From positions 1 to 41,287 of the forward strand of contig JACRDE010000184.1 in NCBI GenBank assembly GCA_016212935.1: a stretch of 41,287 bases of DNA, read 5' to 3'. The DNA comes from Desulfomonile tiedjei (GTDB lineage: Bacteria; Desulfobacterota; Desulfomonilia; Desulfomonilales; Desulfomonilaceae). Numbering within the stretch: position 1 is the first letter of the stretch; each line of letters begins with the position of its first letter. A program made the translations under genes and the position numbers. The notes under the pieces were generated by a model that saw nothing but the letters and a program-made list of their open reading frames with translations, made no database searches and was not told where the DNA came from. Below, in pieces: positions 1 through 9,293 of this stretch.

Positions 1-288
1 CTGATGCCTGATCGGGTCCAGAAGAGCCGGAACGTCAATCCCGTTCGGGCACCGTGCACCGCATGTGTGACAAGTCAGGCAGAGCCACAGGCTCTTGGAA
101 TCCAATATGCGGTCAACGTTTCCCAGCACGGCGAGCCGCACTAGTTGATGAGGAAGCAGATCCATCTCCGCTGCCATGGGGCATCCAGCGGAACACTTGC
201 CACACTGGTAACATTGATTAATCACCGAGGCCAAATCCGCGATAGGTCCAGATAGGCGGACAGAGCCCTGATTAAAGGCTTGCTGCAT
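1..288 (-). CDS. HdrC-like 4Fe-4S electron-transfer subunit (3' end cut by window edge)
   Basis: The 96 visible codons encode the N-terminal part of a heterodisulfide-reductase subunit C-type protein. Two ferredoxin motifs are visible, CYQCGKCSAGCP near residue 27 and CLTCHTCGARCP near residue 72, each followed by the Pro and hydrophobic pattern of HdrC/GlpC-type proteins. Such subunits pass electrons between HdrA and a CCG-domain HdrB or other partner in the cytoplasm. The ATG at 288 is preceded by AGGAG (295-299) six bases upstream; another ATG at 293 is out of frame. The gene lies 112 bases after the HdrA stop on the same strand, so the two are probably co-transcribed. The C-terminus lies outside the window, so the presence of HdrB-like CCG domains cannot be judged. 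Confidence 0.88.
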   Translation of the reverse strand, partial: MQQAFNQGSVRLSGPIADLASVINQCYQCGKCSAGCPMAAEMDLLPHQLVRLAVLGNVDRILDSKSLWLCLTCHTCGARCPNGIDVPALLDPIRHQ

Positions 289-400
289 TTCATTCTCCTG
301 TTTACAGGCTCATGCTGAGTAGCAATCCCCTCAATTTTCTAACAGGAGGCAAGCAAGCCGCCGGCCTCCCGAGAATCGTCAATACTGATTGCGAGAAATC

Positions 401-3400
401 CTATGAAGCGCTTTCCAAGAGAGCGTCGATTTCTTGGAACACTTGATCATCCCTGAAGTGCTGGAGCTCGATGGCCTTTGCGGGACAAACAGAGGAACAG
501 ATGCCACATCCCTGACACAATGCCGGAACGATTTCAGCAACGTGCTCCTCGGTGATACGCGGTGCCCCATAGGGGCAAAGTCTCACGCATGTCAAACAAA
601 CAGCGCACTTGGAACCGTCAACTTTGGAGATAACTCCAGGGAAGGTCATTTCATCTTTGCTCAGGATGATGGCCGCCCTCTGGGCAGCGGCTGTGGCCTG
701 TGCAATTGACTCGTCTATTGGCTTGGGGTAGTGGGCAAGGCCCGCGAGGAACACACCCTCAGTGGTGAAGTCCACCGGGCGGAGTTTCATATGGGCTTCC
801 ACAAAGTACCCGTTGGAGTTGACTGTCACCTTGAACAATTGACCGAGTTGGCGAGTGCTCTCGCCGGGGTCCACCGCTGCGGCCAACGTCAAAAGATCCG
901 CCGTAATGCTGATGTTTTCGTCCAGCACAGGATCGCGGACCACCACCTTCACCTTGTCGCCCGCGGCTTCCACTGTGGGCTTTGTTTCAGGGTCGAACCG
1001 CACGAATACCGTTCCACCCTTGCGGGAATCAGCGTAGTATTTCTCCAACAACCCGTAGGTCCTGAGGTCACGATAGAGAATGTAGGTTTTAGCGTCGGGA
1101 TTGATCTCTTTGAGTCTTTCGGACAGGCGTACCGACCCGGCGCAGCAGATCTTCGAGCACCATGGTCGCTCGTCGCAGCGGGACCCTACGCATTGGATGA
1201 AGACGGCGCTCTTGACATTTTTCAGCGTGGGATCTCCGGCTATGATTCGCTCTTCCAGCGTATGCTGAGTAACAACGGCCGGGTGTTCCCCGTACAGGTA
1301 TTCCTTGGGCTTGGATTCCACTGCGCCAGTAGCGATGAGAGCTGCACCGAATTCCAAATCCTGGGAGCTGCCGTTGAAGGACACCTTGCCTTTGAAATGC
1401 CCGACATGACCCGTAAGATCACCAAAAGACGCGCCCTTGAACACCTGAACCTTTGGGTGGGCTTCCACCTTCGAAATCAAATCGGTAACGAACGGCCTAA
1501 CGGGTTCGCCGTGAATGGTCTTCTCAATGGAAAGAGCGTTTCCGCCTAACTTATCGGATTTTTCAACAAGGTAGACGTCGAATCCTTGATCGCCCAGGTT
1601 CAACGCGGAAGTCATTCCAGCAACGCCTCCACCGAGAACCAGTGCGTTGGGGCAGACTTCCATCTTGCCTTTTTCCAGAGGAGCAAGCAGCTGCGCCCTG
1701 GCAACGGCCATTCTAGCTAAATCCATGGCCTTCAGGGTGGCTTCTTCCTTGTGTGAGGCATGGACCCAGGAACACTGATCCCGAATGTTCGTCATGGTGA
1801 AAAGGTACGGGTTCAACCCTGACTTTTCCATGGTCAACTGGAACATGGGCTCGTGGGTTCTGGGGCTGCATGCTGCCACAACCAGACGATTGAGGCGATT
1901 TTCTTCAATTATCTTGAGGAACGCCTCCTGGGTATCTTGAGAGCATGTGAAGAGTCTCTCCTCGGCTATTACCACATTGGGCAGCGTTCTTACGTGCTCA
2001 ACCACCCTGGGCACATCAACAGTGTTGGCGATGTTAATGCCGCAACGGCAAATAAAAACCCCTATTCTAGGCTCCTCCTCGGAAATGTCTCTCTGCGGAG
2101 GAAATTGAATCTTCGTTGTCATGGTATTTCTGGCAGTTGCCAAAAGCTTGGAAGAAGCGCCCGCTGCTGCGGATGCTTCCATGACCGTTTGAGGAATATC
2201 CTTGGGCCCCTGGAGCATGCCGGCAACGAAAACACCGGGCCTTGTGCTGCTCACGGGCTCAAAGGAGGTGGTCGCGCAGAACTTGGACTCGTTGAGCTCC
2301 ACTCCCAGCTTCTCGGCCATGGCTCTGGACTCTTCCGAGGTCCTGAGACCCACAGCCAGAACCACCATGTCGAAGGTTTCTGTTGAGAGCTTCTGGCTCT
2401 CGTCCAAATATGTGATACCAAGATTGTGAGTGATCGGGTCTTCAACAACCCTGCTGATCATGGAATGAATGAAACGGACTCCGCCTTCGTTCTTGGCTCG
2501 TTCGTAGTACGCGTCGAAGTCCTTTCCGTAAGCCCGGATGTCCATGTAAAAGATAGTGGGTTCTATGTTTGAGTCGTGCTCTTTGGCGATTACTGCTTCC
2601 TTTATGGAAGCCATGCAGCAGATCGAGCTGCAATGGGGCATACCCTTTTGTGCGTCTCTGGAACCCACGCACTGAATCCAGGCGACCTTCTTGGGGTGTT
2701 TGTCGTCGGAGGGTCTTTTCACCTCGCCAGCGTTGGGGCCGGAAGCTGACAACATGCGCTCGAATTCCATATTAGTGAGCACGTTGGGCGCTGTTCCGTA
2801 CGAAAACTCTCCCCGGATCTTGTCCGGATTGATCATCTCGTAACCGGTTGAGAGGATGATCGTTCCCACCTTGACGGTGAGCAGTTCGTCATCCATGGTG
2901 TGATCCACAGCCTCGGCGGGGCAGGCTTTTACGCACTCCATACATTCCGAGCAGACTCCGCAGTTGAGGCAACGGTTGGCCTCTCTGACTGCTTCATTCT
3001 CCGCAAAAGCCAACTCAACCTCAGAGAATCCCTTCCGCTCCGCGGGCGACAGTTCGGCACTCTTGGCTCTGGCTTCCGGCCTGATATTGGGAATAGGCGG
3101 ATATTCGGGATTGTCCGTGCCCGTCCAGGGCCGGCCCTCATACATGTCTTCGCCTTTTATCTGACGAGATATTGATTCGGCTGCTTGTTTCCCCGCGGCC
3201 ACTGCTTCCACGACTGTTGCCGGGCCTGTGCCCGCGTCGCCGCCTGAAAACACGCCAGGTATTGAAGTCGCGTACGAGATGGGATCGACAGCAATAGTGT
3301 TTCTTCGAGTGCGCTCAAGATCCTGGATGCCGTCCCAAAGGGCAGGGTCAATGATCTGGCCGATAGCGGGAATTATGGTATCAACGTCAACCACGAATTC

Positions 3401-4828
3401 CGAGCCTTGAATTGGGACAGGGCGCCTGCGGCCGGAATCGTCCGGCGGACCCAGTTCCATTTTTATGCATTTCAGTCCGCTGACATTTCCGTTGCTGGAG
3501 ACAACTTCGACTGGAGCAGTTAGGAACTGGATTTTTACGCCCTCTTCGATAGCCGCATCCACTTCCGCCATGAAAGCTGGCATTTCCTGTCTGGAACGCC
3601 GATAGAGTATATGGACGTCAGCCCCCAATCGGCTGAGTATCCTGGCAGCGTCTATGGCAACGTTTCCACCACCGATGACCGCTGCTTTCTTTACACCGTT
3701 GGCCGGTTTGCCCAAAGCCGCGTCCCGAAGGAAATCAACTCCCTGAATCACTCCTTGGGTATTTTCTCCGGGGATGGCTAGACTCGCGCCCTTCTGACAC
3801 CCTACTGCCAGATAAATCGCCTTGTAGCCCTGATCCTTGAGATCCTGGACGGAGAAGTCTTTGCCCAGAGCGGTATTTGTTTTTGCCTCAACACCGAGGC
3901 TAAGGATATGCTGAATTTCTTTTTCCAGGACGTCCCTGGGAAGCCTGTATTCGGGAATCCCAACTCTAAGCCAGCCTCCTAGGACGGGCCCGGCTTCGAA
4001 AATTGTTACCTTGTATCCTTCCAGAGCCAGATAATAAGCAGCGGAAAGACCGGCAGGCCCTGAACCGACGATGGCCACCTTTTCTTCACGAGGAGTGATT
4101 TCAGGCAAAGTCAGGGACGAATAATCAATCTGGTCGGCTGCAAATCTCTTCAATTTGCAGATGGAAACAGGTTGGTCTTTCTCGGCCCTGCGGCATACGG
4201 TCTCGCAGGGATGAGGACAGACCCGGCCCAAAACCCCGGGAAGAGGAAGTTGCTTATAAATTAGCTCAACGGCTTGCTTGTATTTTCCCTGAGTGATCAG
4301 CTGAACATAGCCCTGAACGTTAATATGGGCAGGGCATGTCATGACGCAGGGAGCGCGGTCTGCCTTGTCAATAACGAACGTCTGAGGAATAGTTTGGGGA
4401 AAGAGCCTATAAGTCGCGGATCTTTTGCTGAGATCCTCATCAAACTTGTTAGGCAGGTGAACCGGGCACACGCTCGCGCAATCGCCGCATGCCTTGCATC
4501 GGTCTTTTCTGATGTATCTGGATTTCTGCCGGATTGTGACCGTGAAATTGCCTTCTTGCCCCTGGACGTCTGCCAGTTCGCTGTAAGAAAGGAGCTCTAT
4601 ATTTGGGTTCTGTCCCACTGTAACCAGCTTCGGCGAGAAGATGCACGTGGAGCAATCATTGGTGGGGAAAGTCTTATCGAGTTGGGCCATTCGGCCGCCG
4701 ATTCCCGTCTGATTCTCAACCAGATATACCTTGTAACCTGATTCGGCGAGGTCTAATGAGGCCTGAACTCCGGCAATTCCGCCTCCGACGACGAGGGCGG
4801 CGCCTACCACGTCCTTCGGTTGGGCCAT
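401..4828 (-). CDS. HdrA-type flavin/iron-sulfur oxidoreductase with inserted GltD-like module and a second HdrA module
   Basis: This 1475-residue cytoplasmic protein is likely an electron-transfer or electron-bifurcating HdrA homologue. Order of parts: FAD motif VVGGGIAGVQASLDLAESG (13-31) and a Cys 59/62 pair; ferredoxin motif CKACGDCASVCP (111-122); an inserted GltD/NfnB-like module (about 160-610) with CVMTCPAHIN, a second Cys cluster (204-212), FAD motif VAIVGSGPAGLSAAYYLALE (251-270), NAD(P)H motif AAVIGGGNVAIDAARILSRL (382-401) and GVFSGGDAGTGPATVVEAV; then CLNCGVCSECMECVKACP (620-637); the rest of HdrA with WIQCVGSR and CSSICC; a second HdrA half with FICRCG (926), a new FAD motif (1063), QCVGSR and CSKICC; and two C-terminal ferredoxin motifs from 1408 and 1438. 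The start at 4828 has GGAAGGTG upstream; a longer in-frame reading to 4909 lacks HdrA-like residues. A typical HdrA is about 650 residues, so this is a tandem fusion. The electron donor and acceptor are not visible. Confidence 0.92.
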   Translation of the reverse strand: MAQPKDVVGAALVVGGGIAGVQASLDLAESGYKVYLVENQTGIGGRMAQLDKTFPTNDCSTCIFSPKLVTVGQNPNIELLSYSELADVQGQEGNFTVTIRQKSRYIRKDRCKACGDCASVCPVHLPNKFDEDLSKRSATYRLFPQTIPQTFVIDKADRAPCVMTCPAHINVQGYVQLITQGKYKQAVELIYKQLPLPGVLGRVCPHPCETVCRRAEKDQPVSICKLKRFAADQIDYSSLTLPEITPREEKVAIVGSGPAGLSAAYYLALEGYKVTIFEAGPVLGGWLRVGIPEYRLPRDVLEKEIQHILSLGVEAKTNTALGKDFSVQDLKDQGYKAIYLAVGCQKGASLAIPGENTQGVIQGVDFLRDAALGKPANGVKKAAVIGGGNVAIDAARILSRLGADVHILYRRSRQEMPAFMAEVDAAIEEGVKIQFLTAPVEVVSSNGNVSGLKCIKMELGPPDDSGRRRPVPIQGSEFVVDVDTIIPAIGQIIDPALWDGIQDLERTRRNTIAVDPISYATSIPGVFSGGDAGTGPATVVEAVAAGKQAAESISRQIKGEDMYEGRPWTGTDNPEYPPIPNIRPEARAKSAELSPAERKGFSEVELAFAENEAVREANRCLNCGVCSECMECVKACPAEAVDHTMDDELLTVKVGTIILSTGYEMINPDKIRGEFSYGTAPNVLTNMEFERMLSASGPNAGEVKRPSDDKHPKKVAWIQCVGSRDAQKGMPHCSSICCMASIKEAVIAKEHDSNIEPTIFYMDIRAYGKDFDAYYERAKNEGGVRFIHSMISRVVEDPITHNLGITYLDESQKLSTETFDMVVLAVGLRTSEESRAMAEKLGVELNESKFCATTSFEPVSSTRPGVFVAGMLQGPKDIPQTVMEASAAAGASSKLLATARNTMTTKIQFPPQRDISEEEPRIGVFICRCGINIANTVDVPRVVEHVRTLPNVVIAEERLFTCSQDTQEAFLKIIEENRLNRLVVAACSPRTHEPMFQLTMEKSGLNPYLFTMTNIRDQCSWVHASHKEEATLKAMDLARMAVARAQLLAPLEKGKMEVCPNALVLGGGVAGMTSALNLGDQGFDVYLVEKSDKLGGNALSIEKTIHGEPVRPFVTDLISKVEAHPKVQVFKGASFGDLTGHVGHFKGKVSFNGSSQDLEFGAALIATGAVESKPKEYLYGEHPAVVTQHTLEERIIAGDPTLKNVKSAVFIQCVGSRCDERPWCSKICCAGSVRLSERLKEINPDAKTYILYRDLRTYGLLEKYYADSRKGGTVFVRFDPETKPTVEAAGDKVKVVVRDPVLDENISITADLLTLAAAVDPGESTRQLGQLFKVTVNSNGYFVEAHMKLRPVDFTTEGVFLAGLAHYPKPIDESIAQATAAAQRAAIILSKDEMTFPGVISKVDGSKCAVCLTCVRLCPYGAPRITEEHVAEIVPALCQGCGICSSVCPAKAIELQHFRDDQVFQEIDALLESAS

Positions 4829-4945
4829 AGGAGATTCACCTTCCGAGAGATTTTTTTTGAGTGCGATGGAATGTCTTCTATACTTAGCAGTTGCAGCACT
4901 GTCTGTCAATAATTGCGGCGTCGCAATCGGTGACGAAAGCGGGGC

Positions 4946-6292
4946 TCAATTTCCGTCTGTCCCTATTTGTAGAGAGATGCGTTTTCGAATTTCGCTGAGG
5001 AATTGCTCGTCAACTTCAGGATCGGCCGCAGAGAGCAACGTGCAGTTTTGAAACAAAGGTTCTTTGTCGATGGGATACCTGCTGCGAGCAAGTGACTCTC
5101 GCCACATGGCGGTGCCTGGGATCGGAGAGAATTCGGCTAGCTTAGGGTGTGCTCCCGCTGCAAGCACGGCTTCTACGTCGGCTTCAATCATTTCCCTGGA
5201 CTGCCCTGGTAGACCCACCAGAAGGTAGGTCCCGATTTGTTTCCTGGAAAAGCCCGCATCTTTGAGATGCTCAACAGCGGAAAAAAAACCCCGAAAAGCG
5301 GTTTTTCCACCCGTCCGAGCGTGGAATTCATCAGACAAACTTTCCAGCCCGATGCGAATCGTCTCAAAACCCCCTCTTTTCATAGCCAGAGCAGTGGCGC
5401 GGTCGATAGCGGATGCGTGCAACCCATTTGGTGCATGGATGCGTATTCCCGGCAGCCGTTCGGCTATGTTATCGAGAATCGGGATCGCCTGTTCCTGTGA
5501 GTGCACAAGGAACGCGTCATCATAAAGTGCTACGTCTTTGATACCGTATTGCACGCAAGCTCTTTCAATTTCCTGAATCACTTCCTCAGGATCTCGCGTG
5601 ACGAAGCTCGGCGCCAGAATGCGGGAAGCGCAATAAGCGCACTTGAAAGGGCACCCGCGGGAAGTAATCAGGGGCAAGAACCGCACCTTGCGCATCAAAT
5701 CAAGTGCAGGGGAAAATTCAAGCGTATTCGCCTGTTCGTCTGCAGCAGAAGCTATTCCGGTCCAGTGAAACAGAAGCTCTGAAAGTCCAGCCTCGCCAGG
5801 CCCCGGCAGAACATCATCCGCTCCAGCGCTGATTCGGGCATGGTCGGGAAGGAGCGAGGCGTAGATGCCGCCCAGCAAGATCGGTACGCGGGGATAAGCT
5901 TCCCGCAGAAGCTGTACAGTTTCCCTCACGCCCGGATACCAGTAGGTCATGAGACTCGTCACAAGAATTAATGCCGGCCGCGGAATGGACTCCAGGTCCT
6001 TTGTCAGTATCTCAGGGGCTATGCCATACCGGCAGTAGGTCCTTCGGATTCCTTGCAGACATTCAGGGCGTGGTATAGGACTTCTGTGGAATCGGCCGTG
6101 CGCGTGCGATCGAACCTTGATTCGCGGCATTTCGGGGTGATCCGGATCCACACAGTCGAGCAAACGTGGTTCCCAACCAAGCTTTCTCAGCCTGGACGCC
6201 AACACCAGCAGACCCATCGGTCTCGCCCACAGATCGTACGCTGCGAAATCATGTATCCAGGGATTTACAAGGAGAATTTGGGGCCGTTTCAT
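4946..6292 (-). CDS. B12-binding-domain radical SAM protein
   Basis: A 448-residue protein with an N-terminal cobalamin-binding-like Rossmann domain (starts MKRPQILLVNPW; GLLVLASRLRKLGW; later ILLGGIYASLLPDHA) followed by a radical SAM core with TSRGCPFKCAYCAS, the CxxxCxxC ligands of the SAM-binding 4Fe-4S cluster. GLESLSDEFHARTGGKT and GTYLLVGLPGQ are typical of the SAM barrel. The substrate cannot be told: this class includes methyltransferases and ring-forming enzymes. An upstream TTG at 6370 is in frame but has no ribosome site, whereas ATG 6292 begins exactly at the family-like sequence and has a weak AGGA upstream. The HdrA gene follows after 117 bases on the same strand, so they may share a transcript. 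It is divergent from ybaB. Confidence 0.85.
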   Translation of the reverse strand: MKRPQILLVNPWIHDFAAYDLWARPMGLLVLASRLRKLGWEPRLLDCVDPDHPEMPRIKVRSHAHGRFHRSPIPRPECLQGIRRTYCRYGIAPEILTKDLESIPRPALILVTSLMTYWYPGVRETVQLLREAYPRVPILLGGIYASLLPDHARISAGADDVLPGPGEAGLSELLFHWTGIASAADEQANTLEFSPALDLMRKVRFLPLITSRGCPFKCAYCASRILAPSFVTRDPEEVIQEIERACVQYGIKDVALYDDAFLVHSQEQAIPILDNIAERLPGIRIHAPNGLHASAIDRATALAMKRGGFETIRIGLESLSDEFHARTGGKTAFRGFFSAVEHLKDAGFSRKQIGTYLLVGLPGQSREMIEADVEAVLAAGAHPKLAEFSPIPGTAMWRESLARSRYPIDKEPLFQNCTLLSAADPEVDEQFLSEIRKRISLQIGTDGN

Positions 6293-6510
6293 GTTAGTTT
6301 GTGTCCTGCACGTGTGCCTTGGTAGTGTGTAACGAAAAATGCCAACAATCAAGGCAACAGACCCTTTCAAGGAGGAAAAGAACCGGAACCGATTGGAGGG
6401 TGTATATTATTCGCAGGAGGCGTTGAGAAATTTTTGTTCGCCCGCCCTAAGTCCGGACTCCCGGCTAGGGCTGTCACTTGACTCGAAACGAAAAAAAGGA
6501 GGTTCATGAC

Positions 6511-6822
6511 GTGTTCGGGATGAAGGACTTGATTCAGCAAGCGCAAGGCTTGCAAACGAAACTCGCGGACATTCAGGAACAGCTCGCGGGAAAAATCGTG
6601 GTGGGCCGCGCGGGCGGAGACATGGTGACTGTCGAGGCTAACGGCGCCCAGGAAATAATGTCAGTGAGAATTGAAAAAGAGCTTCTGGACGCGAACGAGG
6701 TTGAGTTTCTTCAAGATCTCATCGTCGCTGCAACAAATGACGCCCTGCGAAAAAGCAGGGATCTCATGGCTCAGGAAATGTCAAAACTCACAGGAGGCCT
6801 GCGGATTCCCGGCCTTACCTAG
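6511..6822 (+). CDS. ybaB: YbaB/EbfC family nucleoid-associated protein
   Basis: A 103-residue DNA-binding protein of the YbaB/EbfC family, a small dimeric nucleoid protein usually encoded just before recR. Recognised from the start MFGMKDLIQQAQGLQ, the central GDMVTVEANGAQEIMSVRI and the C-terminal helix ending MSKLTGGLRIPG. The start chosen is GTG 6511: AGGAGG at 6497-6502 lies eight bases upstream, and the extra 11 codons back to an ATG at 6478 are not family-like. RecR begins 27 bases downstream, so this is the usual ybaB-recR operon. No dnaX gene precedes it here, unlike in many bacteria. Confidence 0.93.
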   Translation: MFGMKDLIQQAQGLQTKLADIQEQLAGKIVVGRAGGDMVTVEANGAQEIMSVRIEKELLDANEVEFLQDLIVAATNDALRKSRDLMAQEMSKLTGGLRIPGLT

Positions 6823-6849
6823 ATTTATGACTCAGAAGCGGGGTTAGTA

Positions 6850-7440
6850 TTGGTCGGTCCTCTAGAAGAACTGATAAACGCGCTCAAGAGGCTCCCTGGA
6901 GTCGGCGAGAAGACTGCCACCCGTTACGCGTTTTACGTAATGAACGCGAATGAAGAAGAGATACAGGAACTCGTCCGTACCATAGGAGAGGTGAAGCAAA
7001 AACTTCGGCTCTGTTCGCGATGTTTTCATCTCACGGACGTGGACCCGTGCGAGATCTGCTCTAACACGAAACGCGACGCAAGCCGTATGTGCGTCATCGA
7101 AACCCCGATGGATCTAATTGCCATCGAGAAAGCCGGCCATTTCAAGGGCGTGTACCACGTGTTGCACGGTGTGCTTTCTCCGCTGGACGCTATTGGTCCT
7201 TCAGATATTCGCCTTTCGGAGCTTTTGGATCGCGTCCGGAATGAAGACACGCAGGAGGTGATACTGGCTCTCAATCCCACTGTTGAGGGTGAATCCACGG
7301 CCGCGTACATAGGGGATCGCCTCAAAGGGCACAATGTGGTTGTGTCACGCATAGCATACGGAATCCCTGTGGGTGGCTCGTTGGAGTATTCCGACCCCTT
7401 GACGCTCTCGCGCGCCTTGGAAAATCGAAAGAAAATCTGA
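6850..7440 (+). CDS. recR: Recombination protein RecR
   Basis: RecR, 196 residues (normal length), acts with RecO and RecF to load RecA at gaps. Visible parts: N-terminal helix-hairpin-helix with LPGVGEKTATRYAFY (15-29), a zinc site at Cys55, Cys58, Cys67 and Cys70 (CSRCFHLTDVDPCEIC), and a Toprim domain with CVIETPMDLIAIEKAG and ALNPTVEGESTAAYI. The start is a TTG at 6850; no ATG or GTG fits the family N-terminus. It follows ybaB by 27 bases. Its TGA at 7438-7440 directly abuts the stop codon of the convergent permease gene, so there is no space between them for a dedicated terminator. Confidence 0.96.
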   Translation: MVGPLEELINALKRLPGVGEKTATRYAFYVMNANEEEIQELVRTIGEVKQKLRLCSRCFHLTDVDPCEICSNTKRDASRMCVIETPMDLIAIEKAGHFKGVYHVLHGVLSPLDAIGPSDIRLSELLDRVRNEDTQEVILALNPTVEGESTAAYIGDRLKGHNVVVSRIAYGIPVGGSLEYSDPLTLSRALENRKKI

Positions 7441-8607
7441 TCAGCTCTCCCGCAAAGCATCGACGATCTTGAGGCGGGAGGCTCTCCAAGCGGGCAGCAT
7501 GCCGCCAAGCAAACCCATTGCCAACGCGAACCCCAAGGTGTAGCAAGCGATTGTCGGAGTGAGTCTGAAACCGAAGGCCAACTCCGAAAAAGTCTCCCAA
7601 TTCATCGTGGATATGGTTAGGAGCTGAAGAATTGAGCTGCAACCCATTCCCACAAGCCCGCCCAACAAACCCAGCAACAACGATTCTGCCAGAAAAGCGC
7701 CGAGAATACTGATCCGGCTGAATCCCAAGGCCCTCAGAGTGCCGATTTCTCTAAAGCGATTGGCAACGGCCGAATACATCGTCACCATGGCCCCGAGAAT
7801 TGCGCCTATGCTGAAAAAAGTGGTTATGGCAATGCCCAGGATTCGAATGAATTTGGACATAACTTCAGACTGTTCCTTGTAGAAGTCGATTTCCCGCTTC
7901 ACCTGGACTGCCAGCCTGGGGTCGTGTTCAAGCCGGTGTTTGAAATCCCCAAACGCTTGGCGGCCGGGAACTCGAGCAATCAAACAGGAATAGGAGTCCC
8001 TCCGAAACGCCTGCATCAATTGGTCAACGTCAGCCCAAACCTCAGAGTTGAACGCTGTGCGGCCTGCGTCGAAAATTCCGACCACCACCCAGTCGGACAT
8101 GGCAAAACGCAGTGTTCCATCTAAAGATCCGCCTTTCATAGTATCCGCTATATTCTTGCCGGCTATGATCTCTCTGGAACCGGGGCGAATCATGCGGCCG
8201 GCAATCAATTTCACCTGAGGCCTCAGTTCCATGGAATGCTGGCCCACACCGCGTACTATTACGTTAGTCGGCTTGTTCGTGTCTCTCTTCGGGAGGGTCA
8301 CCAGAACAAGCGATTCCTTGGACGCAATAGGCTCGCCAAGGTTGTTTTGAACTACTTCCGGTTGAACTTCTATCAATGCCGCTGATTTACGCTCAATTTG
8401 ACTAGCAACCTCAGTATCGGCTGCCGCCCTGAGGGTGATTGCGTTTTCCGGAGATCCTGTCTCCACCAGGGTCTGCTCCAAACCCTCGGCAAGCATTAGA
8501 ACTGCTGCAAATACGAAGGTCACCAGGGCCATCCCTCCAGCCGTCAGGGTGGTTGTCAACTTCCGAGTCCAAAGGTTTCGCAAACTATAACTCAAGGGGA
8601 TAGGCAT
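7441..8607 (-). CDS. ABC transporter permease, MacB/FtsX-like
   Basis: A 388-residue inner-membrane protein with MacB/FtsX topology. An N-terminal membrane segment (about 18-42) is followed by a roughly 200-residue periplasmic domain (MacB_PCD-like, with VIVRGVG and GREIIAGKNIA-type features). Three membrane segments follow (about 255-285, 305-330, 350-375), including the conserved FREIGTLRALGFSRISILGA, and the protein ends PAWRASRLKIVDALRES. Such permeases move lipoproteins, peptides or drugs, or transmit mechanical signals, together with an ABC ATPase and often a membrane-fusion protein. Neither partner gene is in the window. It follows lipB by 20 bases (AGGTAGG upstream of ATG 8607), so it is probably co-transcribed with it. 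The substrate is unknown. Confidence 0.88.
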   Translation of the reverse strand: MPIPLSYSLRNLWTRKLTTTLTAGGMALVTFVFAAVLMLAEGLEQTLVETGSPENAITLRAAADTEVASQIERKSAALIEVQPEVVQNNLGEPIASKESLVLVTLPKRDTNKPTNVIVRGVGQHSMELRPQVKLIAGRMIRPGSREIIAGKNIADTMKGGSLDGTLRFAMSDWVVVGIFDAGRTAFNSEVWADVDQLMQAFRRDSYSCLIARVPGRQAFGDFKHRLEHDPRLAVQVKREIDFYKEQSEVMSKFIRILGIAITTFFSIGAILGAMVTMYSAVANRFREIGTLRALGFSRISILGAFLAESLLLGLLGGLVGMGCSSILQLLTISTMNWETFSELAFGFRLTPTIACYTLGFALAMGLLGGMLPAWRASRLKIVDALRES

Positions 8608-8627
8608 GCTACCGACCTACCTGGCTA

Positions 8628-9293
8628 TCATGAAATAACCTGTTCAAGCGAACCCGGTTCAAGCTCCACTCGAAATTCATCCGCAAAGGACTTCGCTATG
8701 GCCGCCTTTGCGTCTTCCCGTGCGATTCGGCGTGGCACAAGATCGTTGAGACTCACCATTCGGGCTTCGGGCATACCGCAGGATACAATAAATTCGGATG
8801 GATTCGCCTGAAGCTCCACATTGACGCTGAATCCGTGGTATGCGATACGTCTACTAATTCTGATTCCAATTGAGGCTATCTTGTCTTTTGGTGCCGTCCA
8901 GACGCCAATCTTACCCTCTTGCCTGAACCCTGTGACGTCGAAAACACCCAGAGCACTAATGATCGTTTCTTCGAGTCTGCGAACGTACGCCCTCACCGTG
9001 ATGCCCAGTGATCTCAGATCCACAATCGGGTAGCAAATCACTTGACCCGGTCCGTGATATGTTGCTTCTCCTCCGCGATCAACGGAAAAGAGACCTATTC
9101 CGGCCTCTCTGAGGCGTTCTTCGGGAACCAGCAGGTCTGACCGTTTGCCCCGGATTCCGAGCGTGACAGTTGGAGGATGCTCGAGGACCAGTAGAACGTC
9201 CGGGCCGCCTGAAGCGACTTTTCTTTCGAGGATAGTTTTTTGAACTACTATAGCCCGGCCGTATTCGATTAATGGCAGGTCGATAAGCAACAT
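8628..9293 (-). CDS. lipB: Octanoyl-[acyl carrier protein]:protein N-octanoyltransferase LipB
   Basis: LipB, 221 residues, moves the octanoyl group from acyl carrier protein to lipoyl domains, the first step of endogenous lipoate synthesis. The family signature DRGGEATYHGPGQVICYPIV is at 72-91. The catalytic Lys is in KIASIGIRISRRIAYHG (Lys138), and the nucleophilic Cys is in SCGMPEA (Cys172). ATG 9293 gives the expected N-terminus (MLLIDLPLIEYG). No lipA lies nearby; the next gene on the strand is an ABC permease 20 bases downstream. The 600 bases upstream hold only repeats, so its promoter must lie within or beside them. Confidence 0.96.
   Translation of the reverse strand: MLLIDLPLIEYGRAIVVQKTILERKVASGGPDVLLVLEHPPTVTLGIRGKRSDLLVPEERLREAGIGLFSVDRGGEATYHGPGQVICYPIVDLRSLGITVRAYVRRLEETIISALGVFDVTGFRQEGKIGVWTAPKDKIASIGIRISRRIAYHGFSVNVELQANPSEFIVSCGMPEARMVSLNDLVPRRIAREDAKAAIAKSFADEFRVELEPGSLEQVIS

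Noticed and set aside
731-1549. Plus-strand frame of 272 codons opposite HdrA
   Set aside because: Antisense shadow of a well-supported gene; composition typical of reversed coding DNA.
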